Part shown: positions 32,404-43,594 of the stretch, one piece after another | How positions within the stretch are numbered: the stretch's first letter is position 1 | How the letters are laid out: every line of letters begins with the position of its first letter | DNA from: Bacteroidales bacterium | GTDB taxonomy: Bacteria; Bacteroidota; Bacteroidia; Bacteroidales; F082 | Assembly: GCA_016290215.1 (NCBI GenBank) | Contig: JAEETH010000020.1 | Span: forward strand, 1 to 51,320 | DNA: 51,320 nucleotides | Reading direction: 5' to 3' | The notes under the pieces: model-generated | Databases searched by the model: none | What the model was told of the DNA's origin: nothing | What the model saw: the letters and a program-made list of their open reading frames with translations, nothing else | Translations under genes and position numbers: made by a program

Positions 32404-34517
32404 ATGAGGAAAACTTTTTTCGTCTCCTTGATTACACTTTGGTGTGCCTTCGTTTATGCCCAACCGACCCTCTCCGACCTCACTTTCCCTAATTCCGTGG
32501 ATGTTTTTGGTTTATTCGAGATGTCGTTCCAGTTGGGGAAATACGACAATCCTTACGACCCCGAAGTCATCGACGTGTATGCAAAGTTTAAGGCTCCTGA
32601 CGGCAAAACCTTCAAAGTCAACGGGTTCTATTACGAAGGTTATACCTTCCAACAAAAAGACGACTATGAAGTGGCCACGGCAAGTCGCGATAAAGGTTGG
32701 CGAGTGAGGTTCACGCCCAACCTGGCAGGGAAATGGAGTTTCAGCCTCCATGCCATTGACCGCAAAGGCAAGACTACCCTTTCGTCAAGCGATAAAAACC
32801 CTCTCGGTTTTGAATGTAGGTCCGTCGACACCGCCCTTGGGTTCATCAGAAAGGCCAACACACGATACCTGAAACGTGAGGTGATGCAAAACGGCGAGTC
32901 GAAGTATCAAGCTTTCTTTCCCATCGGGCTTAACGTGGCATGGTATGATTATAAAGGCTCAAGAACTTATCCCAAAGGCATTTACGACTACAATCGTTAT
33001 ATTGACGAATTGGCTGTAAGTGCCAATTATATGCGCATTTGGCTCTCACGCTACCAATACCTTTCGCTTTATGGGCCGGAATTCACGCAGATGAACGGCA
33101 AAAAGCCCACCCTGTACTTTGACTCGTCGCTCAACCAAAAAGACGCTGCCGAGCTCGACCATATCATTGCATACGCGGCAAAGAACGGCATCACCGTCAT
33201 GCCTTGCTTTTTCACTTTTGGCGACTTTGGCAACATGCACAATAGTTCAAGCCGATGGGACAACAACCCTTACAACACCGTGCTTGGATTGAAGTCGCCC
33301 ACGATGTTTTTCTCCGACAAAAAGGCCAAAAGGATTGCCAAAAACCTGATTCGCTACATCGTAGCACGTTGGGGATATGCCACCAATATTGTTTGTTGGG
33401 AGTTTTGGAACGAGGTCAACAACATCCCTGCCGACGACCAACCTGAAGCGCCGTTCCACGCCAACATCGTCAAATGGCACGGCGAGATGGCCGACTATAT
33501 CCGCTCCATCGACCCCTTCGACCACCTTGTCAGCACCTCGCTTGGCACTTTTTCAGAAAAAGAATACATCGGAAGTGCGCTCTACAAAAACCTCGACATC
33601 GTACAATACCACACCTACGGCAACATCCAAAAGGCCAAGTCAACCGAACAACGCACCAAGCAATTATTCCAAAAGTTTGCGACCTATCGGCCACTTTATC
33701 CCGACAAACCTGTTTTCTGCGGAGAGTTCGGTTTCGGGCAATCCAAACCTCCCAAATATCAGGACAAAGACCCGTTTGGTTTCGACACACACAACTGCAT
33801 TTGGGCTTCGCTCTTTTCGGGTACAATGGGGTCTGCTTCCTTCTGGTATTGGAACTACCTAAGCGACAAGGACTTGCTGCGCATCTATGCACCCGTTTTG
33901 ACCTACAGCAAAAACATTCCGCTTCTCCCCGACTCCTTCACTCCTCACACCACAGTCTCGGCAAACAAAGACACCTGGATATGTCCCAACGGCATAGAGA
34001 CTTATTATCTTTCCAGTGCTGACGAAGACACGATCTATGGTTGGTGCCAAGACACGGCTTTCAGCTACCAAGCCTTGCGCCGCCTCACCGACAAAGCCAT
34101 CTCGAAAGGACATTTCGTCACCGATGCCAAAGTCGACGAAAAGGGCTACGTCTACACTTTGGACAAAGAAAAGAAGCCCCGACCTTGTTCAAAGAGCAAC
34201 GTCATCGTCTTGCCGATCAGCAAACAAGATATTGGCACACAATACGTTGTAAGGTGGTTCGATGGCGAAACCGGACTTGAAATCGCCGAAGAGCAAACGC
34301 AAACCATAGTAAAACGTGCCAGAAGAAAAAAACATTTTATCGAAATCGAGTTCCCATCAACGATTCGCGACCTGAAGAAACGCCAAATCAACAACACCTA
34401 CGGCGACGCTGCTTTCATCATCATCGCTGAGAAGGACAAAAAAGAAGGGAGCAACACCCAAGGCGATGCTCCCAAAAGACGTTTGAGGCTCTTTAGAACT
34501 TCAATAAACCAACCGAA

Positions 34518-34524
<7 letters not shown>
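32404..34524 (+). CDS. Secreted DUF5060-containing glycoside hydrolase (clan GH-A, GH5-like)
   Basis: 706 residues from the ATG at 32404, where the signal peptide [20 protein letters not shown] begins; the open frame reaches 32344 through repeat-derived sequence. Residues ~20-140 are the DUF5060 beta-sandwich; ~160-470 a TIM barrel with acid/base Glu337 in EFWNEVNN and nucleophile Glu441 in FCGEFGFG, spacing as in clan GH-A. A C-terminal beta domain follows. Exported polysaccharide-degrading enzyme; the substrate is not evident and no SusCD pair is nearby. Its last 7 bp overlap the convergent ahcY gene. Confidence 0.85.
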
Positions 34525-35948
<1,424 letters not shown>

Positions 35949-35985
35949 TGATTTATAAATTTGTTTTCGTATAATTATGAAATGG

Positions 35986-35993
35986 CAAAGATA
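35986..35993 (-). promoter_or_regulatory. -7 box of ahcY
   Basis: Minus-strand TATCTTTG, exact consensus, 38 nt before the ATG. Confidence 0.6.
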
Positions 35994-36048
35994 CACAAAT
36001 TCCCCTTACAACAACACAAAAAGCAGAGAAAATCTACGCTCGGTTTTT

Positions 36049-36135
36049 AACACGAATTGGCCGTGAATTGGCCATGAATTATCAAAAATGATTATTTATG
36101 AAGAAATTTGTGATAAATTCTTGATAATTCGTGTT
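36049..36135. repeat. Palindromic element with AACACGAATT / AATTCGTGTT ends
   Basis: Perfect 10-bp ends at 36049-36058 and 36126-36135 with further imperfect pairing inside (CCATGAATTATC... / ...TTGATAATTC). Same family as the tandem element at 8829-9019. Between it and the SPFH gene are a possible extra -7 box (TATATTTG, 36209-36216) and AATCTTGT/ACAAGATT arms (36161-36250). Confidence 0.7.
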
Positions 36136-36290
36136 TTAATATAATCTAACAAACGATACAGTGTAATCTTGTCGTCCAAAGTGCATAGAATCAAGCCGTA
36201 ATGTTTGGTATATTTGACTGTTAAACAGTACAGTTTTTGATTACAAGATTTTCTATTTCATCAAAACAGAAAAGTTTCAAAAAAAATATG

Positions 36291-36298
36291 TATTTTTG
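36291..36298 (+). promoter_or_regulatory. -7 box of the SPFH gene
   Basis: TATTTTTG, exact consensus, 24 nt before the ATG at 36323. Confidence 0.6.
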
Positions 36299-36322
36299 CG
36301 CAAACATTAAAAAAACATCAAA

Positions 36323-37138
36323 ATGAGCCAACCTTACAACATCAACATCAACCCCAACAAAAAGAAAATCGGACGTTATATCCTTTGGGGCTTTGTGGGA
36401 CTCTTCGCCATCCTCGTATTCTTCTCATCGTTTTACACCATCCGCTCGACGGAACGCGGCGTGCTCGCCACCTTCGGCAAGATGAGTGACGAGGTTATTG
36501 GCGACGGCCTTCACATGAAGATTCCGTTCATCCAAACCATCAAACGTGTGAACGTGCAACAGAAGAAGTTTGACGGTAAAGAAAACAGCTACACCCGCGA
36601 CGTGCAGACCTCGGAGGTGGAATACACTATCAACTACGACTTGGTGCGCGAGAATGTCAGCAAGCTGATGAAGAACGTCGGCGACGACTACCACAACCGT
36701 ATCGTGGTGCCCTTCATCCGCTCGGCCATGAAACAAAGCTTTGGTAATTTCGCGGCAACGGAAATCGTTGAAAACCGTGACGCAGTACGACGCGAAATCG
36801 AGATTTCTCTCCGTGAGGCTCTTGACAGCAACTATTTCATGAATATCCAATTCCAAATCACCAACATCGACTTCGACGACGACTTCGAGACCGCCATCAA
36901 GGAGAAACAGGTGGCCGAACAGAATGCCCTGAAAGCGAAAAACGTCACCATCCAAGTGGAAGAACAAGCCAAGCAGACCAAAATCAAGGCCCAAGCCGAA
37001 GCCGAGGCCATGAGCATCAAGGCGGCTGCCTTGGAGAGCAATCCAAAGTTGGTGAACTACGAAGCCGTGCAGAAATGGGACGGCAAGATGCCGCAGTATA
37101 TGCTCGGCAACTCGGTGCCTTTTATTGATTTGAAGTAA
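36323..37138 (+). CDS. SPFH/prohibitin-family membrane protein
   Basis: 271 residues. One N-terminal membrane helix (~18-38), then the SPFH (band 7) domain ~40-190 (RSTERGVLATFGKMSDEVIGDGLHMKIPFI), then an Ala/Glu/Lys-rich coiled coil (~190-235: KQVAEQNALKAKNVTIQVEEQAKQ...). Similar to prohibitin/HflC-type proteins that form ring-like membrane scaffolds and regulate proteases such as FtsH. No partner gene (hflK, nfeD) is adjacent. Confidence 0.9.
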   Translation: MSQPYNININPNKKKIGRYILWGFVGLFAILVFFSSFYTIRSTERGVLATFGKMSDEVIGDGLHMKIPFIQTIKRVNVQQKKFDGKENSYTRDVQTSEVEYTINYDLVRENVSKLMKNVGDDYHNRIVVPFIRSAMKQSFGNFAATEIVENRDAVRREIEISLREALDSNYFMNIQFQITNIDFDDDFETAIKEKQVAEQNALKAKNVTIQVEEQAKQTKIKAQAEAEAMSIKAAALESNPKLVNYEAVQKWDGKMPQYMLGNSVPFIDLK

Positions 37139-37168
37139 AGGGATATTAACTAATTGTTCAATGCTTCT

Positions 37169-37253
37169 TGGCTGTCAGCTATCAGCCGTCAGCTATCAGT
37201 TTGGTAACACCATGGCTGACTGCTGATAGCTGACTGCTGACGGCCATTTTAGG
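37169..37253. repeat. Dispersed GGCCGTCAGC repeat, copy B (inverted relative to copy A)
   Basis: Contains GCTGTCAGCTATCAGC, CCATGGCTGACTGCTGATAGC and GCTGACGGCC. Self-complementary arms (GCCGTCAGC / GCTGACGGC) allow a long hairpin; as a whole it is the inverted counterpart of 32294-32356. Confidence 0.75.
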
Positions 37254-37290
37254 TAAACCAATTCTGCCCATCTCCTTGCTTCAGCAGATT

Positions 37291-38160
37291 TTACCGCTTT
37301 TTAGCCTTCCTCACCACCAATACCGCATTCGAAACCGTTCGCTCGCCTTCGTGGTCGAAACGTCCGTTGTCGGAGGGATAGTTGAGTACACCATGGTTGC
37401 CTCTTAGGTCCGCATAAAACGTCGCAGAGCCTCCCCCGTCAAGGTTGAGGGCATCGCGACAACCTAACCACCACATCACCTGCTGAAGCTCTTGCAACGA
37501 CATGCCCGCTGCCATTGGGGCTCGCCCGTCGACCACGACGAGAAGCACCGTCCCATCAGCGCGAATACCTACGGCGGTGCGGTTGTGTCGGTCGTTGACA
37601 AAGCCCATGTTTTCTTGCAAAGGCAACATCTCGCGCTCAAAAATCAACAAAGGCCGAGCGGTCATCATGTTGGGATAGGGCAGCCCCTCCTCCCATTGCG
37701 ACACCGTGTCTGTTTTCAGGATGTAAACACTGTCTTGTGTCACAGCAAGGGTGCCAAACCGGTAATTCTCCGATTGCAACTTGGTTTCTTCTTGCGTGGT
37801 CTGTCCAAGGTCCTCGCCATCGATGCGCAGGAACAAAACGGGGAAATGGCGGTCCATGTCGAAAAACGAACCGTTAACAGCGGCCACGGCATGTTGTTCC
37901 TTCGCCATGTCAGAGGTCTTTGTCCGCTCAGGCCGATAGGCGAGTTGCAAGGCGAAATCGTCGGTATCAGACAACTCCCAAACCATAATATGTTGGTTGG
38001 AAGCAAACAGACTTCCTTGTTCAAACTGGCACCTGCGCATCACAAGGCCGTCGACCCTCTCGGAAAGCCATGGGCCGTTGACAAAAGCCAACGAATCGCT
38101 TTGGGCAAAGACATTCACGGCGAGACAGAGGAATAGGATGAGGAAAAAATGTCTTTTCAT
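37291..38160 (-). CDS. Secreted phosphodiester glycosidase (NAGPA) family protein
   Basis: 289 residues from the ATG at 38160, which begins the signal peptide MKRHFFLILFLCLAVNVFAQ; the open frame extends to 38247 without support. NAGPA domain features: AAVNGSFFD (~87-95), RTAVGIRADGTVLLVVVDGR (~188-207), and the signature LGCRDALNLDGGGSATFY (~223-240), ending with RTVSNAVLVV. Family members remove GlcNAc from phosphodiesters or act in cell-surface/spore wall processes; exact substrate unknown. -7 box TATCTTTG at 38181-38188 (minus strand). Confidence 0.87.
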   Translation of the reverse strand: MKRHFFLILFLCLAVNVFAQSDSLAFVNGPWLSERVDGLVMRRCQFEQGSLFASNQHIMVWELSDTDDFALQLAYRPERTKTSDMAKEQHAVAAVNGSFFDMDRHFPVLFLRIDGEDLGQTTQEETKLQSENYRFGTLAVTQDSVYILKTDTVSQWEEGLPYPNMMTARPLLIFEREMLPLQENMGFVNDRHNRTAVGIRADGTVLLVVVDGRAPMAAGMSLQELQQVMWWLGCRDALNLDGGGSATFYADLRGNHGVLNYPSDNGRFDHEGERTVSNAVLVVRKAKKR

Positions 38161-38180
38161 ATCATTGAGTTTTATGCAAG

Positions 38181-38188
38181 CAAAGATA
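38181..38188 (-). promoter_or_regulatory. -7 box of the NAGPA-family gene
   Basis: Minus-strand TATCTTTG, exact consensus, 21 nt before the ATG. Confidence 0.55.
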
Positions 38189-38259
38189 TGAAAAACATAG
38201 ACTTTGAAGACGATGGAATTAAAATAAGTGCAAATCTTTCTCAGCAAACCAATAATGTT

Positions 38260-38267
38260 TATTTTTG
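38260..38267 (+). promoter_or_regulatory. -7 box of the M6 metalloprotease
   Basis: TATTTTTG, exact consensus, 41 nt before the ATG at 38309; divergent from the NAGPA promoter. Confidence 0.6.
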
Positions 38268-38308
38268 CGCCAAGTTGAAAGATAAGTTAAACATAATGCT
38301 ATTATAAG

Positions 38309-41300
38309 ATGAAAAAAACTAAGCTCCTGCTAATTTTTGCTCTTGTTTTGAGTGCCTTCCAATGGGCCTTTTCCGCTCCTTTAAAGAACATTCCCGTGCG
38401 CCTCACCCAACCCGACGGCCAGGTCATCGAATGCTTTGCCTCGGGCGATGAGTTCTACAATTATGTACATGACGCCAATGGCTTCACCTTCGTGAAAGAC
38501 AAAGATGGCTACTACTGCTATGCCATGCACGACCGTCAAGGCAAAGTGGTTGCCTCCCCTTTCCGTGTTAACGCAGTCGACCCGGCAACGGTGGGCCTCC
38601 AGCCCTACGTGAAGATTTCGGAGAAAGCCTACATGCAACGGCGTCAAGAGCGCGAGCAGCATATCCAACCTGTCAGACGGCCTGCCGACGGCGAGCTCAA
38701 CCATGGCCGCTATAATAACTTGGTCGTCTTCATCCGTTTTGCGGGCGACACCTACCACGGCACGGCTTTTTCGACCGTCGACTCTATGTTCAACGCCAGC
38801 AACTACGATGCCGTTTCGCTGCACAACTACTTCCACCATGCTTCCTGCAACCAACTCGACCTTCGCTCCTATTTCTATCCCATCCCTGACGGCGAGACCA
38901 TCCTTTCCTACGAAGACGATTACCCGAAAGAGTATTACATGCCTTACGACCCAGTTACCAATCCCCTTGGCTATCAAGAAGGTGAGAATGCCGATCGTGA
39001 GTTTTCCATGCTGGAACGCGCCATTTATTATGTTGCCGACCAAGTTTCAGACACCCTCGACCTCGATTATAACCATGACGGCAACGTCGACAACGTGGTC
39101 TTCGTCATCAAAGGCCAGCCTGGCGAATGGGCCTCATTGCTTTGGCCGCATCGTTGGAGCATCTACGACAGAGAGGTTTGGCTGAACGGGCTGCGCGTCT
39201 TCGATTTCAACCTGCAACTTGAAATTGGAGGTTATTTTAATGTCAGCACGCTTTGTCACGAGATGAACCATTCCTTGGGCGCTCCCGACCTTTATCATTA
39301 TTCCTCCGGATTCGATGCCGTTGGTTCTTGGGACCTGATGTGCGGCAACGCTAGCCCTCCGCAAAACATGGGCATGTACATGAAATACAAATACGGCAAC
39401 TGGATTGACGACATCCCTGAAATCACCGAATACGGCACCTACGAGCTTGAAGCCACCTCATGGGAAGGCAACCGCCGCAACGTCTATAAAATCGCCAGCC
39501 ACAACCCCGATCAGTATTATGTCATCGAGCACCGCGACAACACACGCATGTTCGATGAATCCCTCCCCGACGGCGGTCTGCTCATCTACCGCATCGACAC
39601 TCGCTTTAACGGCAATGCGGGCTACAACGGCGACGACATCTTCGACGAGGTCTATATCTTCCATCCTGATGGCAGCATTTACAGCCCGGGCAATCTTGAC
39701 AGAGCCGCCTACAGTGCCGACCGCAATCATACCGAATTCAACTACATGACCAATCCGGCACCTTTTTACACTGACGGGCGAATCGACGAACATTTCTGCA
39801 TCTACAACATCAGCAGCAGAGGCGACCGCATGAGTTTCACCTACGGTCCCGTGGATCACGAACTGATACCGCAGAACTTGATTGCCCACGTTGATGCCCT
39901 CAACCATAAGGTGGTGCTGAGTTGGAACCCGGTGGTCGATGCTGAGAGCTATGCCGTTTATCGCGATGGCGTACTTTTGGCTGACGGCATCACCGAACCG
40001 TACTACAGCCATCCTTATTCGAGCACCGACAATGGCTATCACACCTATTGTGTCAGCTCCACCGTCAACGGCAACGAGACGACACGCTCCGACTCGCAAT
40101 GGGTCATCCTCGGCAACTACGAGAACCTGAGGCTTTCCCTCAACGCCAACTCACCTTACGGCACCAAAGGCGGTGAGGTGGAAGTGGCTTTCGACAACGG
40201 TATGCCCTCGCAATACCTCACCATCTACGAAGGCAACCATTCCGAGGCCGAATACTACGTTCCCGCCAACACCGAAGTCACCCTCAGCTGGGTGGCAGGC
40301 TTCGACCCTGAAAGTGAAGGCATAAGCCTCAAAGCCATTCGTTCCAACCAAAACGACGAGATGGTGGTCATCGACACCGAGCGTCCCCAAACGGGCGTGT
40401 TGGCCACCTATACCGCTGCCGACAACGGTCTGGGCCTTATCGCGCCGCAACATGTCAGCGCCACCTCCGACGGCCAAAGCATTCGACTTCATTGGACGGT
40501 GCCCACCGAGAACCGACACTTCGACATCCACCGTAGCGGCAGGAAGGTAAAGGCTGCCTTTGAGGGCTATGACTATCTCGACGACAAAATCATGCGTTCG
40601 GGCACTTATAGCTACCATGTGGAGACCACGCTCAATGGCGTTTCCACTTGGAACCCCGACCAAGTCGTGTATGCCAACGCCTTGAACTATTATTGTGAGC
40701 CGCCCCGCAACCTGCAAGGTTCCTACAACAACGGTCATGTCGAGCTGAGCTGGGAAGCCCCTGAGTTTGTCGGAGAAGGCCTGCTGGCGTATGACGACAA
40801 CCAGTTCATCGAACAAATCGGATCGAACAGCACCAAGTGGGGCATCAAGATGGAGCCTGAAATTCTGGCCCATTTCGAAGGTCATCCGCTCACCCATATC
40901 GAGCTATACGACTGCTCTTCGGGACGTTACACCTTCACCATCTATAACGGCGAGGCGACCAACAACAGCACCGAACTCTATGTGCAAGTCCACGAAATGG
41001 AAGGCAGCCACGAGTTTGTCAGATTCGCCTTGGACGAGCCTGTCGCCTTCGACCCCACGCTGCCCTTATGGATATGTGTGTCCACCTCAGGAGCCCAACA
41101 CCCCATCCCCTGCTGCCAGTTCGTCGGCGAGGACAACAGCTGTTTGGTCAAGTCGGGGTCAAGCTGGAGGCCGGCTCCTCTGTTCGGCATGGACCGCTCG
41201 TGGCTCCTGCGTGGCTACACCAGCCCCATCGAGAGTAGCAGCGACTTCACCTACAATGTGTATTGGGGTCCCGAGGAAGGCAGCGAAGACCAGCTCGACT

Positions 41301-41683
41301 TGGGTTACGAAGCCCTCACTGCCACGCAAGCCGACTACAACACCACGGAAAACCTGAGGTACAACGTCACCGCGATGTGGGACGGCCGCGAGACCGAGCT
41401 TTCCAACACCATCTATCTTGGCCCCAGCGTAGGCCTTGAAGAGACTGTGGCCCAAGACGATGCCTTTGTGGTCTATCCCAACCCCGTCAGCGACCAGCTC
41501 ACCTTGCAAGGCGAAGGGATACTCTATGTTCGCCTCGTCACCATCACCGGTGCTTGCGTTTATGAAAGTGCAGTGAAGCACAACGACGTTAAGATTGACA
41601 TGACGGCATTGCCTCAGGGGTTGTATTTCTTGAGTGTAATGACCAAGGACGGAGTGAGCGTTGAAAAGGTAGTGAGGGAGTAG
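38309..41683 (+). CDS. M6-family metalloprotease with Fn3-like domains and T9SS sorting tail
   Basis: 1124 residues. Signal peptide (~1-23), propeptide-like region to ~130, catalytic domain ~135-430 with zinc motif CHEMNHSLGAPDLYH (His317, Glu318, His321; HExxHxxGxxD of immune-inhibitor-A type M6 peptidases) and the following GSWDLMCG Met turn. Several fibronectin type III-like repeats span ~510-1040. The last ~75 residues (VVYPNPVSDQLTLQG ... LPQGLYFLSVMTKDGVSVEKVVRE) are a type A type IX secretion sorting domain, so the protein is exported through the T9SS and anchored or released at the surface. Confidence 0.93.
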   Translation: MKKTKLLLIFALVLSAFQWAFSAPLKNIPVRLTQPDGQVIECFASGDEFYNYVHDANGFTFVKDKDGYYCYAMHDRQGKVVASPFRVNAVDPATVGLQPYVKISEKAYMQRRQEREQHIQPVRRPADGELNHGRYNNLVVFIRFAGDTYHGTAFSTVDSMFNASNYDAVSLHNYFHHASCNQLDLRSYFYPIPDGETILSYEDDYPKEYYMPYDPVTNPLGYQEGENADREFSMLERAIYYVADQVSDTLDLDYNHDGNVDNVVFVIKGQPGEWASLLWPHRWSIYDREVWLNGLRVFDFNLQLEIGGYFNVSTLCHEMNHSLGAPDLYHYSSGFDAVGSWDLMCGNASPPQNMGMYMKYKYGNWIDDIPEITEYGTYELEATSWEGNRRNVYKIASHNPDQYYVIEHRDNTRMFDESLPDGGLLIYRIDTRFNGNAGYNGDDIFDEVYIFHPDGSIYSPGNLDRAAYSADRNHTEFNYMTNPAPFYTDGRIDEHFCIYNISSRGDRMSFTYGPVDHELIPQNLIAHVDALNHKVVLSWNPVVDAESYAVYRDGVLLADGITEPYYSHPYSSTDNGYHTYCVSSTVNGNETTRSDSQWVILGNYENLRLSLNANSPYGTKGGEVEVAFDNGMPSQYLTIYEGNHSEAEYYVPANTEVTLSWVAGFDPESEGISLKAIRSNQNDEMVVIDTERPQTGVLATYTAADNGLGLIAPQHVSATSDGQSIRLHWTVPTENRHFDIHRSGRKVKAAFEGYDYLDDKIMRSGTYSYHVETTLNGVSTWNPDQVVYANALNYYCEPPRNLQGSYNNGHVELSWEAPEFVGEGLLAYDDNQFIEQIGSNSTKWGIKMEPEILAHFEGHPLTHIELYDCSSGRYTFTIYNGEATNNSTELYVQVHEMEGSHEFVRFALDEPVAFDPTLPLWICVSTSGAQHPIPCCQFVGEDNSCLVKSGSSWRPAPLFGMDRSWLLRGYTSPIESSSDFTYNVYWGPEEGSEDQLDLGYEALTATQADYNTTENLRYNVTAMWDGRETELSNTIYLGPSVGLEETVAQDDAFVVYPNPVSDQLTLQGEGILYVRLVTITGACVYESAVKHNDVKIDMTALPQGLYFLSVMTKDGVSVEKVVRE

Positions 41684-41685
41684 TG

Positions 41686-41741
41686 GAGAGTTTAGAGTTT
41701 AGAGTTTAGAGTTTAGAGTTGAGAGTTGAGAGTTGAGAGTT
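41686..41741. repeat. Eight tandem heptamers (T/G)AGAGTT
   Basis: Perfect 7-bp periodicity from 41686 to 41741, three bases after the protease stop: one GAGAGTT, four TAGAGTT, three GAGAGTT. A simple-sequence tract of this kind can vary by slippage. Confidence 0.9.
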
Positions 41742-41790
41742 TAGGGCTGTCACAGGTTGCTGAGTTTATCGAAGTAATGTGCCAGCCCTA
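41740..41790. repeat. Inverted repeat TTTAGGGCTG / CAGCCCTAAA
   Basis: Ten-bp perfect ends; relative of the palindrome at 3901-3976. It is followed by a T-run and lies behind the protease gene, so it could end its transcript. Confidence 0.7.
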
Positions 41791-41837
41791 AACTTTTTTT
41801 GCGTTTGCTGAAGCCAGGTCATGCCTGTGGTGGAAGC

Positions 41838-42264
41838 CAGCAGCCATGTCATGCCGACGCGGACAGATGCGCCAGCGGGCATCTATGGCTGCTGTAGCTA
41901 GGAATCCACCCGTCTTTAATATGAAAATCCGACATTGCATATCGGGGTGTAATAGGTTCGTCCATTGACTCCGTCGAAATGCTTTGCATTCGGCGAAGCT
42001 AATCTTCGATTTCTGGACTTTGTCCCCACTGCCGCTTCGCGTCATCGCGAGGAGGAACAAGCCTGCCACGAGCAGAGCGCGGTGGAAGTGATCCATTTAT
42101 GCCAGATTTATGTAAGATTTGTTTCCCCAAAAAAACATCCATTTCATTCCCAGTTACTTACCCGACAGCAAACGACAGCAAACGACTACAGTCGACTACA
42201 AACGTTTAATCAACGGGTAGGTCTTGACAAATGCATTTTCTTTGCGATATCAAAACAATAAAAA
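41838..42264 (+). repeat. Long repeat module 1 (palindromes plus promoter) upstream of the 172-aa gene
   Basis: Shares, in order, with modules 2 and 3: GCAGCCAT...ATGGCTGC long hairpin; CCGACAT-TGC-ATATCGG hairpin; GTCCATTCTGGACT-like block (diverged here); CGCTTCGCGTCATCGC; CCATTTATG...GATTTATGTAAG; CATCCATTTCATT; the 10-bp periodic operator (42164-42203); TCTTGACAA and CTTTGC before the gene. The most diverged of the promoter-bearing copies. No gene inside. Confidence 0.75.
42164..42244 (+). promoter_or_regulatory. 10-bp phased operator and promoter, module 1
   Basis: GACAGCAAAC, GACAGCAAAC, GACTACAGTC, GACTACAAAC at exactly 10-bp steps (42164-42203), then GTTTAATCAACGG, TCTTGACAA (TTGACA at 42224-42229) and TTTCTTTG (42237-42244, one mismatch to TAnnTTTG). 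The same layout occurs in modules 2 and 3. Confidence 0.6.
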
Positions 42265-42783
42265 ATGGAACAAGTAAAACAAATAGCCTTACCCGAATTC
42301 ATCGTGACCAATCTCCAAAAAACAAAACAACTATTCAAGATTCCGACCAACCCGAACAAAGAATTCAGAAGCGAAAGGAGAATTGTAATCAGAGAGGCTT
42401 ACAAGCTATTGCTATCAAAGCTAAATGGAAAGAACTATATCGAGAATGATTTCCTGAAAGAGGATGTTTACATTATCTGGAAAGAAAGTTTTCAGAAAGC
42501 CTCAAACAACGCCACCCGTTGCTGGCAAACCACATACGCTGTGCTTAAATTACCCGAAATCATCAAACACGCCAAACCATTTGACGAAAAATATAGATTC
42601 ACAGATATCAAAGAAGGCATCCAAACCAAAAACCGATATGTCGAATTAATTAAACTGAGATACACCTTTAATAGCCAGAAATTGGCTTACATGAATTTTA
42701 CCATCGAGCTGACAATCGGAAAGAAAAAGAATGGGAAAAACGTTCAGTACAACTTAGAGCACATAAAAAAAGCGTGTAGTTAA
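42265..42783 (+). CDS. Module-borne protein A1, unknown family
   Basis: 172 residues. No signal peptide or membrane segment. Basic, helical N-terminus, then DVYIIWKESFQKASNNATRCWQTTYAVLKL and a C-terminal beta-rich YMNFTIELTIGKKKNGKNVQY. The same blocks, in the same order, are found in the protein at 43616-44086 (DVYIIMRESEKKASNSAAFNWQSTFAV; YLNFTIKLVMGIKNDGRHIQY), so the two are paralogues. I do not recognise the family. AT-rich compared with the housekeeping genes. Preceded by module 1 and followed by a hairpin overlapping the stop codon. Confidence 0.75.
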   Translation: MEQVKQIALPEFIVTNLQKTKQLFKIPTNPNKEFRSERRIVIREAYKLLLSKLNGKNYIENDFLKEDVYIIWKESFQKASNNATRCWQTTYAVLKLPEIIKHAKPFDEKYRFTDIKEGIQTKNRYVELIKLRYTFNSQKLAYMNFTIELTIGKKKNGKNVQYNLEHIKKACS

Positions 42784-42813
42784 TCCATGCCGAAGCCGAT
42801 CTACACGTTTTAT
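42773..42813 (+). terminator. Terminator-like hairpin after A1
   Basis: CGTGTAG (42773-42779) pairs with CTACACG (42801-42807), followed by TTTTAT. The 5' arm lies in the last codons of A1. The loop contains one of two copies of AGTTAATCCATGC...AGCCGATCT (42779- and 42825-). Confidence 0.5.
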
Positions 42814-42940
42814 GATGAAGGCGCAGTTAATCCATGCAAAAGCCGATCTGCGTTTCACACTGCAAAATTACAACTTTTCCACAAACCCGCAAGGGGGATG
42901 GAGAAAATTCTTCTACAACGAATTGTCTTTGGTTGTTTTT

Positions 42941-43133
42941 TACACGAATTACCGTTAATGTACCACTAATTGCCATTAATTGTTTGTTTTACACGAATTG
43001 CCATAAATGTACCACAAATTGTCATTAATTGGTTGTTTTACACGAATTGCCATAAATGTACCACAAATTGTCATTAATTGGTTGTTTTACACGAATTACC
43101 GTTAATGTACCACGAATTGTCATTAATTGTTTT
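42941..43133. repeat. 49-bp tandem repeats, four units
   Basis: TACACGAATT begins at 42941, 42990, 43039 and 43088, period exactly 49. Each unit has two related halves (ACACGAATTGCCATTAATG and ACCACGAATTGTCATTAATT), so the array is a higher-order repeat of about 22-27 bp words. Confidence 0.9.
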
Positions 43134-43513
43134 GGGGTATTGTATCAGGGTGCGGATGTCTCCAACAGCCATGTCTTGCCTACGCAGACAGGTGCAGTGG
43201 CGGGCATCTATGGCTGCGGCATACTGGAATCCGCCCATCTCAATATGAAAACCCGACATTTCATATCGGGGTGTGGTGGGGTCGTCCATTCTGGACTCTG
43301 ATGCCTCATCCTTCATTCTCACCGAACGACAGTCTCCATGCCCCTTGCAGTCATGGCGGACAAGGATCCGCCATCTCCTAAGCTCTTAGGATTCACTCTT
43401 GTCGTCGCTTCGCGTCATCGCAAGGCACGAAGCAATCCATTTATGACCGATTTATGTAAGATTTGTTTCAAAAAAAAGAAAAACACATACATTTCATTCC
43501 CAATCATTTACCC

Positions 43514-43594
43514 GACAACAAACGACTACAAACGACTACAGTCGACTACAAACGTTTAATCAACGGCATAGTCTTGACAAGGGTTGCATCTTTG
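43514..43594 (+). promoter_or_regulatory. 10-bp phased operator and promoter, module 2
   Basis: GACAACAAAC, GACTACAAAC, GACTACAGTC, GACTACAAAC in 10-bp steps (43514-43553), GTTTAATCAACGG, TTGACA (43574-43579), CATCTTTG (43587-43594; one mismatch to TAnnTTTG). The ATG follows at 43616. Confidence 0.65.

Noticed and set aside
42224..42229. TTGACA as a classical sigma-70 -35 box
   Set aside because: The distance to the TTTG of the -7 region is only about 12 bp, too short; it is more likely part of the operator or conserved by descent.
43056..43381. Open frames on both strands in modules 2 and 3 (similar pairs at 44433-44785)
   Set aside because: The pairs are identical because the DNA is repeated; they cross hairpins and tandem repeats and lack promoters and ribosome sites.
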